Shown here: piece after piece, positions 18,260 through 27,738 of the stretch
Layout: every line of letters starts with the position of its first letter
Numbering within the stretch: position 1 is the first letter of the stretch
Origin: Flavobacterium sp.
GTDB lineage: Bacteria; Bacteroidota; Bacteroidia; Flavobacteriales; Flavobacteriaceae
Direction: 5' to 3'
NCBI RefSeq assembly: GCF_013822155.1
Contig: NZ_PNJW01000015.1
Span: 1 to 50,820 of the forward strand
Length of the DNA stretch: 50,820 bases
The notes under the pieces: model-generated
The model's database searches: none
Told to the model about the DNA's origin: nothing
The model's input: only the letters and a program-made list of their open reading frames with translations
Made by a program: the position numbers and the translations under genes

Positions 18260-20197
18260 ATGAAAAAATTTGTATATCTTAAACCTATCCTATCCTTTTT
18301 CTGCTTGGGGTTAATTTTTACAACTCTAAGCAGATTTTTTTTATTTTTTATTTTTAATGAAAGAATAATCGAAACCGAAAATTATTGGTATATATTTCCA
18401 ATCGGATTGCGTTTTGATATCATTTTATTGAGTTATATTTCCTTTTTACCCTTATTAGTAATAAGTTTTATTACAGAAAAAAATATAAAATATATACAAA
18501 AACCATTAAACTTTTATTTCATATTTTTTTTGTTTTTAATTCTGGTTACAGAATTAACTACGGCTAATTTCATAAGCCAGTATGATACACGACCAAATCG
18601 AATCTTTTTAGATTATTTAATTTATCCCAAAGAAGTTTTTGGTACTTTATTAAAAAGTTATTTACCCTCTCTTATAATTATTGGAATTTTACTTATTGTT
18701 GGAATTTATTTTGGTGTTAAAAAAAGTAAGACATTATTCCTCATCAAAGTGGTTTCATTCAAAACAAGGTTATTATTATTTCCTGCCATTTTATTTCTGT
18801 TATTTTTAGGAGCACGGTCGAGTTTAACATCTAAAAGACCTATCAATGCCAGTAATGCCGTTTTTTCAACAGACCAAATGACAAATTCATTAGGATTAAA
18901 TTCTCTATATACTGTTGGATTTGCAGCTTATTCCATAAAGAATGAAGAAAACGTCATGAAAATGTATGGAACAATGGAAATCAATGAATCATATCAACGT
19001 GTAAAAAAATACATGACAACAGATACAAATAGTTTCACCTTTGACAGTATTCCGTTATTACATAGTAACAAATCAGATACTATTTCAACTAAAAAATATA
19101 ATGTGGTCATCTTTTTACAAGAAAGTTTAGGAGCCGAATTTGTAGGCTCTCTGGGAGGACTTCCTTTAACTCCTGAATTTGATAAACTAACAAAAGAAGG
19201 TTTACTTTATACAAATTTATATTGTACCGGAACAAGAAGTGTTCGAGGTATTGAAGCTGTAGTAGCCGGATTCCCTCCCACTCCTTCTGAAAGCGTGGTA
19301 AAATTAAGCAATTCTCAAAAGGACTTTTTTACACTGGCTACTGCTTATGGAAATGAAGGATTTAACACCAGTTTCATTTATGGAGGAATGGCTAACTTTG
19401 ATAATATGGCCTCTTTTTTCAATGGTAATGGTTTCAAAAACATTATCGATGAAACTGATTTTGATTCAGATAAAAACAAGTATGCTCTCAAAGGAACTTG
19501 GGGTTATTCAGACGAAGATTTAGCTACAAAAGCAAATCAATATTTTAAATCATTAGGAGATAAACCTTTCTTTTCCATGATGTTTTCAACATCAAACCAT
19601 GAACCTTTTGAATTTCCTGATGGTAGAATTCAATTGTATGACAAAAAGAAACAAACAGTTAATAACGCTATCAAATATGCTGATTTCAGTATCGGTAAAT
19701 TTATAGAATTAGCCAAAAAGGAAGCCTATTTTAAAAATACCATTTTTGTAATTATTGCCGACCATAATACCAGAACCTATGGAAAAAACTTAATACCAAT
19801 AAAAAAATTCAGAATTCCTGCCTTAATCATTGGTCCAAATGTACCAAAAGGAGAAATAGTTGATTTACAATCCAGTCAAATTGATATTCCGCCAACAATT
19901 TTAAGTTTTAGCGGATTAAAAACTGAAACACCGATGATAGGACGAAGTCTATTTGAAATAACAAAAAATTCTAAAGGTAGAAGCATGATGCAGTTTCATG
20001 ATAATTTTGGTTTTAGAGTGCAAAATGAAATTGTAATTTTACAACCAAAATCTAAGCCGGTTCAATTTAAAGTGATAAATGACAGCATATTAATACCCTC
20101 TAAATTGGATACAGAATTGGCCAAAGATGCTTTAGCCCACCTAATTGTTGCTGAAAATCTATATAAAACAAAAACCTATAGACTAAAAAATAAATAA
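18260..20197 (+). CDS. LTA synthase family membrane sulfatase
   Basis: 645 residues. Five membrane helices occupy about residues 1-190, followed by an extracytoplasmic alkaline-phosphatase-like (sulfatase) domain from about 275. Metal and nucleophile motifs visible are VVIFLQESLGAEFVG, then CTGTRSVRGIEA with the probable nucleophile Thr, SNHEPFEF, and IIADHNTRTYG with the Asp-His metal pair. Relatives transfer phosphoglycerol or phosphoethanolamine to envelope lipids or glycans. A Gram-negative cell has no lipoteichoic acid, so the acceptor here is unknown. Confidence 0.92.
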   Translation: MKKFVYLKPILSFFCLGLIFTTLSRFFLFFIFNERIIETENYWYIFPIGLRFDIILLSYISFLPLLVISFITEKNIKYIQKPLNFYFIFFLFLILVTELTTANFISQYDTRPNRIFLDYLIYPKEVFGTLLKSYLPSLIIIGILLIVGIYFGVKKSKTLFLIKVVSFKTRLLLFPAILFLLFLGARSSLTSKRPINASNAVFSTDQMTNSLGLNSLYTVGFAAYSIKNEENVMKMYGTMEINESYQRVKKYMTTDTNSFTFDSIPLLHSNKSDTISTKKYNVVIFLQESLGAEFVGSLGGLPLTPEFDKLTKEGLLYTNLYCTGTRSVRGIEAVVAGFPPTPSESVVKLSNSQKDFFTLATAYGNEGFNTSFIYGGMANFDNMASFFNGNGFKNIIDETDFDSDKNKYALKGTWGYSDEDLATKANQYFKSLGDKPFFSMMFSTSNHEPFEFPDGRIQLYDKKKQTVNNAIKYADFSIGKFIELAKKEAYFKNTIFVIIADHNTRTYGKNLIPIKKFRIPALIIGPNVPKGEIVDLQSSQIDIPPTILSFSGLKTETPMIGRSLFEITKNSKGRSMMQFHDNFGFRVQNEIVILQPKSKPVQFKVINDSILIPSKLDTELAKDALAHLIVAENLYKTKTYRLKNK

Positions 20198-20251
20198 TTA
20201 AATATGATTATTAAATTAAGTTACTTATTTTAGTATCAAAATTATTTAATA

Positions 20252-22027
20252 ATGATTACTATCACCCGTCTTTTCGACTTTCCATACTATCAACTTGAAA
20301 AAAACAACATTCCTGATTGCTTTGTTACTAAATATAATGGTGAATGGGTAAAAACCTCAACCCAAGAATACATAGATAAATCAAATACTATCTCGAGGGC
20401 TTTATTGCGTTTAGGTGTCAATAAAAATGATAAAATTGCCATCATCACTTCAGCCAACAGAACCGAATGGAACATCATGGATATTGGTTCTCTTCAAGTA
20501 GGTGCACAAACTGTTCCTATCTATCCAACTATCGCTCCGGAAGATTACCAATACATTCTAAATCATTCTGAATCAAAGTATTGTTTTGTCTCAGATAAAG
20601 TTGTTTTTGATAAATTAAACAGCATAAAACAGAACGTTCCCTCATTACAGAAAGTCTTTTCTTTCGATGAAATCGAAGGATGTAATAACTGGAAAGAACT
20701 GTTGGAATTAGGTGCCGATACAACTAACCAAGATGTTGTAGAAGACCGAAAAAACAATGTAAAACCAGAAGAATTAGCCACCATTATTTATACCTCAGGA
20801 ACGACAGGAAGACCAAAAGGAGTAATGCTTTCTCACAATAACATCGTTTCAAATGTGTTGGACAGTGCTCCCCGAATTCCGTTTAAAGAAGGCACCAGTA
20901 AAGCATTGAGTTTTCTACCCATTTGCCATATTTTCGAGCGGGTTATCTTATACATCTATCAATATTATTCTGTTTCGGTTTATTTTGCAGAAAGCATTGA
21001 TAAATTAACAGTTAACCTCAAAGAAGTGCATCCCAATGTAATGACTGTTGTTCCTCGACTTTTAGAAAAAGTTTACGACAGCATCCATGCAAAAGGAACC
21101 GATTTAAAAGGAATTAAAAAGCTACTGTTTCTCTGGGCAGTTACCCTCGGATTAAAATATAAACCCTACGGCGAAAATGGTTGGTTCTACGAAAAACAAC
21201 TTGCCATTGCCCGAAAACTAATTTTCAGTAAATGGAAAGAAGGATTAGGCGGTAATTTAGAAGTCATGGTTTGTGGTAGTGCGGCCTTACAACACCGTTT
21301 ATCCCGCATTTTTGCAGCTGCCAATATTCCGGTTATGGAAGGATACGGACTAACCGAAACATCGCCGGTGATCAGTGTAAATGATATGCGAAACGGACTA
21401 TTCCGTGTGGGAACCGTTGGAAAACTCATTAAAAATGTAGAAGTAAAAATTGCCGAAGATGGTGAAATCCTTTGCAAAGGACCTAACGTTATGATGGGTT
21501 ACTACAAAGATGAAACCTTAACGAATGAAGTTATTAAAGAAGGCTATTTTCACACCGGTGATATTGGTGAATTTGACGCCGATGGGTTCCTTAAAATTAC
21601 CGACCGGAAAAAAGAAATGTTTAAAACTTCCGGTGGTAAATATATTGCTCCACAACTTATTGAAAACCGCATGAAACAATCCTTTTTTATGGAGCAGGTG
21701 ATGGTCATTGGTGATGGCGAAAAAATGCCGGCTGCCTTTATTCAACCTAATTTTGGCTTCGTACGTGAATGGGCTCATCGTCATGGTTTCGAAATTACGG
21801 GAACAAATGAAGAACTTATTGCAAATCCAAAAGTAATTGAGCGGTTCCAACAAGAAGTTGACCATGCCAATGAAAAATTTGGGAATTGGGAAAAAGTAAA
21901 ACGCTTTGAACTCACTCCCGATGTTTGGTCCATTGAAGCCGGACATCTTACGCCAACCTTAAAACTTCGTCGTAAGATTGTGAAAGAAAAGTACCAACAT
22001 TTATACGATAAAATATATAATTCTTAA
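20252..22027 (+). CDS. Long-chain acyl-CoA synthetase (AMP-forming)
   Basis: 591 residues, close to bacterial FadD15-type enzymes. The P-loop YTSGTTGRPKG is near 180-190, the adenylate motif is GYGLTETSPV, and the motif YFHTGDIGEFDADGFLKITD precedes the hinge DRKKEMFKTSGGKYIAPQ. It activates fatty acids to acyl-CoA for beta-oxidation or lipid synthesis and is probably membrane-peripheral. It is preceded by a 54-base gap and followed by a small membrane protein; neither clearly hints at the substrate. Confidence 0.94.
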   Translation: MITITRLFDFPYYQLEKNNIPDCFVTKYNGEWVKTSTQEYIDKSNTISRALLRLGVNKNDKIAIITSANRTEWNIMDIGSLQVGAQTVPIYPTIAPEDYQYILNHSESKYCFVSDKVVFDKLNSIKQNVPSLQKVFSFDEIEGCNNWKELLELGADTTNQDVVEDRKNNVKPEELATIIYTSGTTGRPKGVMLSHNNIVSNVLDSAPRIPFKEGTSKALSFLPICHIFERVILYIYQYYSVSVYFAESIDKLTVNLKEVHPNVMTVVPRLLEKVYDSIHAKGTDLKGIKKLLFLWAVTLGLKYKPYGENGWFYEKQLAIARKLIFSKWKEGLGGNLEVMVCGSAALQHRLSRIFAAANIPVMEGYGLTETSPVISVNDMRNGLFRVGTVGKLIKNVEVKIAEDGEILCKGPNVMMGYYKDETLTNEVIKEGYFHTGDIGEFDADGFLKITDRKKEMFKTSGGKYIAPQLIENRMKQSFFMEQVMVIGDGEKMPAAFIQPNFGFVREWAHRHGFEITGTNEELIANPKVIERFQQEVDHANEKFGNWEKVKRFELTPDVWSIEAGHLTPTLKLRRKIVKEKYQHLYDKIYNS

Positions 22028-22100
22028 TTTTTTATCCTTTTATTTAACAGTTGTTCAATCTTTTTTATAAATTTATAGTTCTAACCAAAAACATTTATTT

Positions 22101-22484
22101 ATGAAAATGAAAAACTTTTTAGTAGCCGGAATTGTTGGCGGAATTGTCGACTTCCTTTTAGGATGGGTATTCTATGGCATGTTATTCAGCGATCTTTACC
22201 CGGAAGGAGAAAACATGAACTTGATGTTCATTGCCTTGGGTTGCCTTACGTATGGACTCTTCATGGCTTATATTTTTACGAAATGGGCAGGAATTAAACA
22301 TGCTTCTACCGGAGCAAAAGCAGGAGCAGTTATTGGATTTTTCTATGCGTTATCCATGAATTTCTATATGTATTCCTCTAGGGAAGTAAACTATCAAAAT
22401 ATTGTAATTGATGTTGCCATTACTATCGTCATGAGTGCTGCTGTTGGAGCAGTTATTGCTATGGTGAATGACAAATTAAAATAA
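22101..22484 (+). CDS. Small integral membrane protein of unknown function
   Basis: 127 residues with four predicted membrane helices: FLVAGIVGGIVDFLLGWVFY, NLMFIALGCLTYGLFMAYIF, GAKAGAVIGFFYALSMNFYM and IVIDVAITIVMSAAVGAVIA. Glycine-rich helices and a conserved-looking Asp in helix 1 suggest tight packing. Start may be this Met or the one two codons on. No function can be assigned. A terminator follows. Confidence 0.82.
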   Translation: MKMKNFLVAGIVGGIVDFLLGWVFYGMLFSDLYPEGENMNLMFIALGCLTYGLFMAYIFTKWAGIKHASTGAKAGAVIGFFYALSMNFYMYSSREVNYQNIVIDVAITIVMSAAVGAVIAMVNDKLK

Positions 22485-22506
22485 TCAAACACTACCTTTT
22501 TTAATT

Positions 22507-22534
22507 AAAAACTCCCTTAGCGGGAGTTTTTTTT
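22507..22534 (+). terminator. Intrinsic terminator
   Basis: AAAAACTCCC / GGGAGTTTTT with a 5-base loop and a T tail lies 22 bases after the small membrane protein gene. Confidence 0.9.
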
Positions 22535-22612
22535 ATGCTTTAAAATACACCTACTATCTTTTGTTCAGATGAATGTATAACTATACTGAACATTATTGTT
22601 TTTATAAAGAAA

Positions 22613-23710
22613 TTAAAGTTTAATAAATTCAACCCGTCTATTTTTTGCTTTGTTAAGTCCGGTATCGTTTGGAGCTAAGGCTTGACTTTCTCCTTTACCA
22701 TCCGTTTCCATTCGGGATGAATCAATTCCAAATGATTTAGTAAGTTCTGTTTTAACTGAAATTGCTCTGCGTTTAGACAAGTTTAGGTTGCTGTTGTCAT
22801 CTCCATCACTGTCTGTATGACCGATGATTTTAATTTTAACGGTTGGATTATCTTTTAACACCTGAGCAATCTCTTTGATTGTAGCATAAGATTCCGGTTT
22901 AATTTTATCTGAATTAACATCAAATTGAATACCATAACTCACTAATTTACCTTCTGTGATTAATTTGTTTCTCATATCCGGTAAACCTGCTGCGATACGG
23001 AAGTTTGAAATCAATGGATTAATTTCATCTGAGGTTTGTATTCTGAATATATTATAAACGTATCCTTCTATTAAACCTCTGGGCAAATCCAATACTTTTT
23101 TATCATTGGCATACATTCGAATCCGTTGTTTTTGAATCCAAAAAGCAACATGATATTTTTCTCCCGTCATGAACATAAAACTGGAATTACCATTGTCTTT
23201 ATATCCTTCATTACTTTCTGACCAATTCGTCCAATTAATATTTTCATAATCTGCAGTCATGCTGGTTCCTGCTTTCCCGGGGATAGCTCCTCCTTCGTTC
23301 GGGTTATTTAACGTTCCGGAAACAAAAAGAAATTGCATATTGAATAAATAATTTACACCTTCAATAGTAGTAGAGGGAATTAAATCAAACTCTACCGTAA
23401 AATTATCTGTAAACTTCTCTTTAGCTTCCGGAATATAATATCCTCCACCTATAAACTGAAACCATCTACCTGGAAAATTATTAACTGTCACAATTTCACC
23501 ACTGCTATTGGTATTCCATTGCACCGGAAAATCGCCAACATTCTCATTGGTGAAATCATCATAAAAAACAACCTTTTCGCCAGGAATAAAATCAAATTTT
23601 GAAGTAATAACATTGGCACTCGATTTAGTTTCTTGTGCAAAAAGCAACGGGGCAAAAAATAACCCAAACAAAAGGTTATGTAAAACGGATTTAACAATTG
23701 TTTTTTTCAT
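22613..23710 (-). CDS. OmpA family outer-membrane/peptidoglycan-binding protein
   Basis: 365 residues. A signal peptide lies at the N-terminus (LLFGLFFAPLLFAQ, cleaved near residue 26). Residues about 45-235 form a beta-rich domain resembling a laminin-G/concanavalin fold (YDDFTNENVGDFPVQWN). Residues 255-365 are an OmpA-C domain with the peptidoglycan-binding Asp and Arg in KIIGHTDSDGDDN, NLSKRRA and NRRVEF. It probably links the outer membrane or a periplasmic partner to peptidoglycan. It has no beta-barrel of its own. Confidence 0.9.
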   Translation of the reverse strand: MKKTIVKSVLHNLLFGLFFAPLLFAQETKSSANVITSKFDFIPGEKVVFYDDFTNENVGDFPVQWNTNSSGEIVTVNNFPGRWFQFIGGGYYIPEAKEKFTDNFTVEFDLIPSTTIEGVNYLFNMQFLFVSGTLNNPNEGGAIPGKAGTSMTADYENINWTNWSESNEGYKDNGNSSFMFMTGEKYHVAFWIQKQRIRMYANDKKVLDLPRGLIEGYVYNIFRIQTSDEINPLISNFRIAAGLPDMRNKLITEGKLVSYGIQFDVNSDKIKPESYATIKEIAQVLKDNPTVKIKIIGHTDSDGDDNSNLNLSKRRAISVKTELTKSFGIDSSRMETDGKGESQALAPNDTGLNKAKNRRVEFIKL

Positions 23711-24008
23711 GTTTTTATAGTTATAAATGAATATGCACAGCTAGTCAGTATACAACCCAATGAATTGAAAGTTTGTTGAATTCCGGAAAGTTTATTGAAA
23801 TAATCGGTTTTCATCAACCTGAGCAACCCATTTCAATCCAACTTTTTTCATCCCAATTTTTTCAAGAAGATGGAAAAAATTGCACCCTTAAATTTACGAC
23901 ATTTTGATGAATTCTAGGTAATTTATAACTTGTTTTTTTTGAAAAAAGAATGCTATTTCTCCTCTAGGTCAGGAGATTATACTAAAAATCGGAAGTGGTT
24001 TATTTTCC
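23711..24008. other. Intergenic spacer, 298 bases
   Basis: No frame with coding character is seen. A 6-bp hairpin (TCTCCT / AGGAGA, 23958-23976) lies after the 24,009 gene on the minus strand, with a T run about 14 bases further on. It may be a weak terminator. The remainder is A/T-rich and should hold the ompA-like promoter, which I could not pinpoint. Confidence 0.4.
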
Positions 24009-24833
24009 TTATTTTGCTGCTGCTGCCCTATCCCAATCCTTTCGGGTCATGGTGTAAAGGGTTTCGGTGTCCAGCATAAAAACAGTTACCTGTTTATCAC
24101 TCAGTACAATGTGTTTTTTCCATTCTACAAAATCTTTGTAAAGCAAGAGTGAACAAATATCTGTGGCATCAATGAAGTCACTGATTACGTTGGTGTGTGT
24201 CGTTTCAATCAGCTTGTTCTTTCTGTTACCTGATTTTGCTTGTAAGCGAATTAAGGAATGATGAAACTTCTCTTCAGAGACAAACTTATTGTTGTTGTTG
24301 TAATGTAAAAGGTAATCATTACCTAAGGTGATCTCCCCTTTCTTTTTTGAGGCCGTTATCACATACACTTTTCGTTCATTTTTACTGAACACGGGTATGT
24401 AACTCATAGCCGTTTCATCATAAAACTTATAAAAACCGCTAATGTTTGCTTTTACCCTTTTCTTTGCATTCTGACGCATTTCTATTAATATTTTCTCCAA
24501 AGGTTCTGTGGTTCTGTTGCGGGTGTCAATGTGCAAGGGCTTTTTTGTTGGCAAATTTTCAAACTCATAGCGAACCAATATCTGAGACGTATCACGTCCG
24601 TAAAAGATGGTAATCACATTGCCTTGGTCATTGAAATAAGACAAGTATCCGGCTAAACTATCCTGCTTTGATTTGAATCGTTCTAGAAAGTCATCAACGC
24701 CATACCACGCGGCTTTCTCCAAACGGTATAGTTTCTTTCCTTCTTCTAACACCTTATCCGTTTCATTATTTTGGGAAAACCCCAGTAAGGTTAACATTAA
24801 AACAAACGGTAATATTCTTTTTTTAAACTTCAT
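24009..24833 (-). CDS. Secreted protein of unknown function
   Basis: 274 residues. The first 20 (MKFKKRILPFVLMLTLLGFS) are a signal peptide. The mature chain is mixed alpha/beta with no motif I recognise. It has a tyrosine- and charge-rich middle (ISGFYKFYDETAMSYIPVFS) and ends in three alanines and a lysine. There are no repeats and no sorting domain. It is 18 bases downstream of the GNAT gene on the same strand, so the two may be co-transcribed. Confidence 0.75.
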   Translation of the reverse strand: MKFKKRILPFVLMLTLLGFSQNNETDKVLEEGKKLYRLEKAAWYGVDDFLERFKSKQDSLAGYLSYFNDQGNVITIFYGRDTSQILVRYEFENLPTKKPLHIDTRNRTTEPLEKILIEMRQNAKKRVKANISGFYKFYDETAMSYIPVFSKNERKVYVITASKKKGEITLGNDYLLHYNNNNKFVSEEKFHHSLIRLQAKSGNRKNKLIETTHTNVISDFIDATDICSLLLYKDFVEWKKHIVLSDKQVTVFMLDTETLYTMTRKDWDRAAAAK

Positions 24834-24851
24834 AGCCTATTAAATAAAACG

Positions 24852-25313
24852 TTAAGGGGTCAATAATTTATTAAAACAAATGCTATTTTCTACTCCAACA
24901 TACTGTCCATAATTTGGTATGATATGGTAACCATTCCGTTTATAAAGTGCGATGGCTTCCGGTTGCTTGAATCCTGTTTCTAACACACATTCTTTGTAAC
25001 CCAACTCTTTACACCAGGCTTCCAACTCAACTAATATCTGCGAAGCGATTCCTTTTCCACGTTGAGATAAAGGAACAAACATCCGCTTTACTTCCATGGT
25101 CTCTGCATTGTATTCTTTAACGGCACCGCAACCCACGGGCAATTGGTTTATATAACCAACTACTACATGATTTATTGTATCTATTCCGTTAAACTGAGCA
25201 TAAAACGAATGCTCTTCACCATCTCTGATTTTCAAATCTTTGTCTAACTCAACCACCAAGGCTTTAAAGTCCGGGTCGTTTGAAGTAGTTCGTTTTAATA
25301 CTAGTGTGGACAT
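24852..25313 (-). CDS. GNAT family N-acetyltransferase
   Basis: 153 residues from the Met at 25313 (MSTLVLKRTTSND). A longer frame to 25391 exists, but its first 26 codons overlap a remnant secreted-protein frame and do not resemble GNAT sequence. The acetyl-CoA loop is in RMFVPLSQRGKGIASQIL, and the C-terminal half holds ETGFKQPEAIALYKRNGYH. The enzyme acetylates an unknown amine substrate in the cytoplasm. PVGCGAVKEYNAETMEVKRM is typical of small-molecule GNATs. Confidence 0.88.
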   Translation of the reverse strand: MSTLVLKRTTSNDPDFKALVVELDKDLKIRDGEEHSFYAQFNGIDTINHVVVGYINQLPVGCGAVKEYNAETMEVKRMFVPLSQRGKGIASQILVELEAWCKELGYKECVLETGFKQPEAIALYKRNGYHIIPNYGQYVGVENSICFNKLLTP

Positions 25314-25320
25314 AACTAAT

Positions 25321-25437
25321 TTACTCTTTAATAAACTTGGTGTTGAAACCGCCAAAGGATTTCTGCCATTGAATGCCCGGTGCTTGAGCAAAACAAGACA
25401 CGGAAAACAAACTAATTAACATCACAATCTTTTTCAT
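25321..25437 (-). pseudogene. Remnant of a secreted protein (signal peptide plus QWQKSFGG)
   Basis: A 38-codon frame reads MKKIVMLISLFSVSCFAQ, a clean signal peptide, then APGIQWQKSFGG, then FNTKFIKE and a stop. Secreted flavobacterial repeat proteins often begin their mature part with an IQWQKSLGG-like motif and continue for hundreds of residues. Here the frame breaks right after it. This looks like the 5' stub of a deleted or frameshifted gene. A genuine 38-residue secreted peptide is the alternative. Confidence 0.55.
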
Positions 25438-25847
25438 ACTGCAAAGGAAGGTAACTTATTTTAATTATTTTCACTTTTAGTGGTGGTTGTATTCCCCTTA
25501 AATAGTAGAAATGAGCACCCCTTGTGAGAGCAAATATAAAATAAGATTTAAGGTAAACATCATTCTTTTTGGTAGAAATAACAATTTAATGATTTAAAAT
25601 CAAAACGGTTGGGTTCAATTTTGAGCTAAAAAAGTAGTGCAGTTTGCAAATAATGTACAACTTGTTTTATAACACTCCTATAACACCAGTATAACTTAGG
25701 TATAACTTAGGTATAACTTAGGTATAACTTAGGTATAACTTTGTAATACACTTCTAGTACACTAGTAATTTATGATTAGTACATAGAAAGAACAATAAAA
25801 GAAAATTCATAACCTCATCAAACACAAACAATTGAATCATCCAATTT
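25438..25847. other. Intergenic region with 11-bp tandem repeat
   Basis: About 410 bases without a credible gene. The only structure seen is the TATAACTTAGG tandem array at 25668-25744. The rest is A/T-rich sequence without clear hairpins. Confidence 0.5.
25668..25744. repeat. Tandem repeat, 7 units of 11 bp
   Basis: Four exact copies of TATAACTTAGG (25690-25733) are preceded by two diverged copies (TATAACACTCC, TATAACACCAG) and followed by TATAACTTTGT. The period of 11 is close to one helical turn, which would place each TATAAC on the same face of the DNA. Confidence 0.92.
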
Positions 25848-26255
25848 TTAATACGGTTCACAGATTACTTTAGTAACCCCATTCGGGCTTTCAAACACTA
25901 AATTTAATCCATCCTTGTACACTTTCTGTATATTTCCTTGTTCGTTACTATAACCAAATCGGTAATTACCATTGCCTAAATTTTCCCAAACTACGCCTAA
26001 ATCAAACATTAACAAATTACATTCTTCCGGAAAATCATTCGAAAAAATCTTACCGCCACTAACCGAGTTATCCGCTTTGTATTCCGTATAAATATGGGGC
26101 AAACACGTAGGCATATCAACAAGTTGATTCGATTCATATTGCTCTATTGCTCTCCATTTTCCAATAATTATATCCGCAGAATCATCACTGCTTGAACAAG
26201 ACGAAAGAATCAAAATTCCAATTAAAAAAACATAAAATAATTTCATTTTTTTCAT
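25848..26255 (-). CDS. Small lipoprotein, lipocalin-like
   Basis: 135 residues. The signal MKKMKLFYVFLIGILILSSC predicts lipidation at Cys20, followed by SSSDDSAD. The mature domain starts IIIGKWRAIEQYESNQ, the usual opening of lipocalin-like Bacteroidota lipoproteins, and continues with short beta strands. Cysteines in MPTCLPHIY, FPEECNL and VICEPY may form disulfides. The ligand and role are unknown. Confidence 0.82.
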   Translation of the reverse strand: MKKMKLFYVFLIGILILSSCSSSDDSADIIIGKWRAIEQYESNQLVDMPTCLPHIYTEYKADNSVSGGKIFSNDFPEECNLLMFDLGVVWENLGNGNYRFGYSNEQGNIQKVYKDGLNLVFESPNGVTKVICEPY

Positions 26256-26403
26256 GCGTAAAGTGTTTCTTTATTTATTTGTAAAAGTAATTTTTATAAT
26301 TATTTAGCTAAAATACCATAACCAAATCAAGTTTACAACTAATTAGCCCTTACAGATTAAAATTTTTAGTAAACAAACTTGTTTTTACTTTATTGCTTTC
26401 ATA

Positions 26404-27351
26404 CTATTTCATTGATAAAGTTGGCTTCCAAACCGGTGTTTCATTTCGTTTTGGTTCTGTAGTTAAACGAATTTTCTTTCTAGTCTCAACATTAATTAAC
26501 CACACATCATATTGTGCCGAAGTTCCACTTGAATAGGCAATCCATTTTCCGTCCGGTGACCAAGAAGGTGAGTAATCCTCCAATATGTCATTTGTCAAAT
26601 TAATAATATTACTACCGTCAGAATTCATCAAAAATAGTTCGAAGTTTTTGTCATCCGTAGGGCCATAGAATGCTATTTTCTTTCCGTCAGGTGAAAATTT
26701 TGCTCCTGAATCATATCCTTTTTTAAAGGTTAATTGCTGTTCGTTCTTTCCGTCGATATCAATAATGAAAATTTCTCCATTGGCTGCATGCGAGGTGTCA
26801 TCCGGTTCTTTAATTTGCCGTGTAAAAAGTATCTTGCTTCCATCTATTGACCAAGTTGGGACTTCTTCAAAAAATTCATTGGTTGTAATTCTGATAACGT
26901 TGGTACCATCAACGTTCATAATATAAATTTCCCTGCTTTTATGGTCTCTGTCTGACGTAAAAGCAATCTTTTTACCATCGGGTGACCATGCCGGTAAATA
27001 ATCGTTAGAGGAATGATTGGAAATATTAATTTGATTTTTTCCGTCGGCATCCATTCTATAAATTTCATTATTCCCGTCGCGGTTGGAATAAAATAAAATA
27101 TATTTTCCGTCCGGTGACCATGATGACCAAAAGTCCAAAGCCGGGTTATTTGTCAGGTTTTTTACATTTTTACCATCAGCAGTCATTGAATATATTTCAA
27201 AATTACCGTCTCTTGTCGTTAAAAAAGTTAAAACCCCAACCGGTATTGTGTCATTTTTGGTTGATAAATTATCCTCCGACAAAGAAAAAAAGCCAGGTTT
27301 ACAAAAGACAATTAACCCCAAAAATAAAATTGAAATAAAAGATTTAATCAT
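26404..27351 (-). CDS. Secreted TolB-like PD40 beta-propeller protein
   Basis: 315 residues. After an N-terminal hydrophobic signal come six PD40 (WD40-like) blades of about 43 residues, each with a core like SWSPDGKYILFYSNRDGN followed by EIYRMDADG. The repeats resemble the C-terminal propeller of TolB but the TolB N-terminal domain is absent. Such proteins are usually periplasmic or surface-bound and mediate binding. No enzyme domain is attached. Confidence 0.9.
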   Translation of the reverse strand: MIKSFISILFLGLIVFCKPGFFSLSEDNLSTKNDTIPVGVLTFLTTRDGNFEIYSMTADGKNVKNLTNNPALDFWSSWSPDGKYILFYSNRDGNNEIYRMDADGKNQINISNHSSNDYLPAWSPDGKKIAFTSDRDHKSREIYIMNVDGTNVIRITTNEFFEEVPTWSIDGSKILFTRQIKEPDDTSHAANGEIFIIDIDGKNEQQLTFKKGYDSGAKFSPDGKKIAFYGPTDDKNFELFLMNSDGSNIINLTNDILEDYSPSWSPDGKWIAYSSGTSAQYDVWLINVETRKKIRLTTEPKRNETPVWKPTLSMK

Positions 27352-27458
27352 AACTTTTTAAATTGTTAAAATTAGTATTTTAGTTCCTTAATAAAATCAT
27401 TGCTAACTAGCGGCATTTTCACGAAGTTCATAGTTTTTGCTTTATCTCCACAGCTTCT

Positions 27459-27572
27459 CTAAGTCCCAAATGGTTGCAAAACAAAATACCATTTTCCATT
27501 ATCTTTAATGTAAGTCTCTGCTCTAATGACTTTAAAATGTAAATCGCCTTCAGTTACCCTTTCTGGCAACTT
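27459..27572 (-). pseudogene. 3' remnant of an NTF2/DUF4440-like gene
   Basis: On the minus strand the frame just before the stop at 27459 reads LPERVTEGDLHFKVIRAETY, then IKDNGKWYFVLQPFGT. This is the characteristic end of SnoaL/DUF4440-type proteins (R-x-T-Y-x-x-x-G-x-W-Y-F-V...GT). An in-frame TGA precedes it, and no start codon or N-terminal half is present. Confidence 0.6.
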
Positions 27573-27699
27573 TCAACACAATCTAAACAAATATAACCAA
27601 AATTTTAATTCACCTAAGAAACTAACTGTTTGCCTGTTATCGTAAATGACTTCAAAGGAGTTCCTCAACTGATACAAAATACATAAAATACCATTAAAC

Positions 27700-27738
27700 A
27701 AAATAGGTTGCCTGAAATTATTTAGGCAACCTATTTTC
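27700..27738 (-). terminator. Terminator of the T9SS propeller gene
   Basis: A perfect 14-bp stem (AAAATAGGTTGCCT / AGGCAACCTATTTT) with a 10-base loop lies about 20 bases after the stop codon of the minus-strand gene. Confidence 0.88.
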
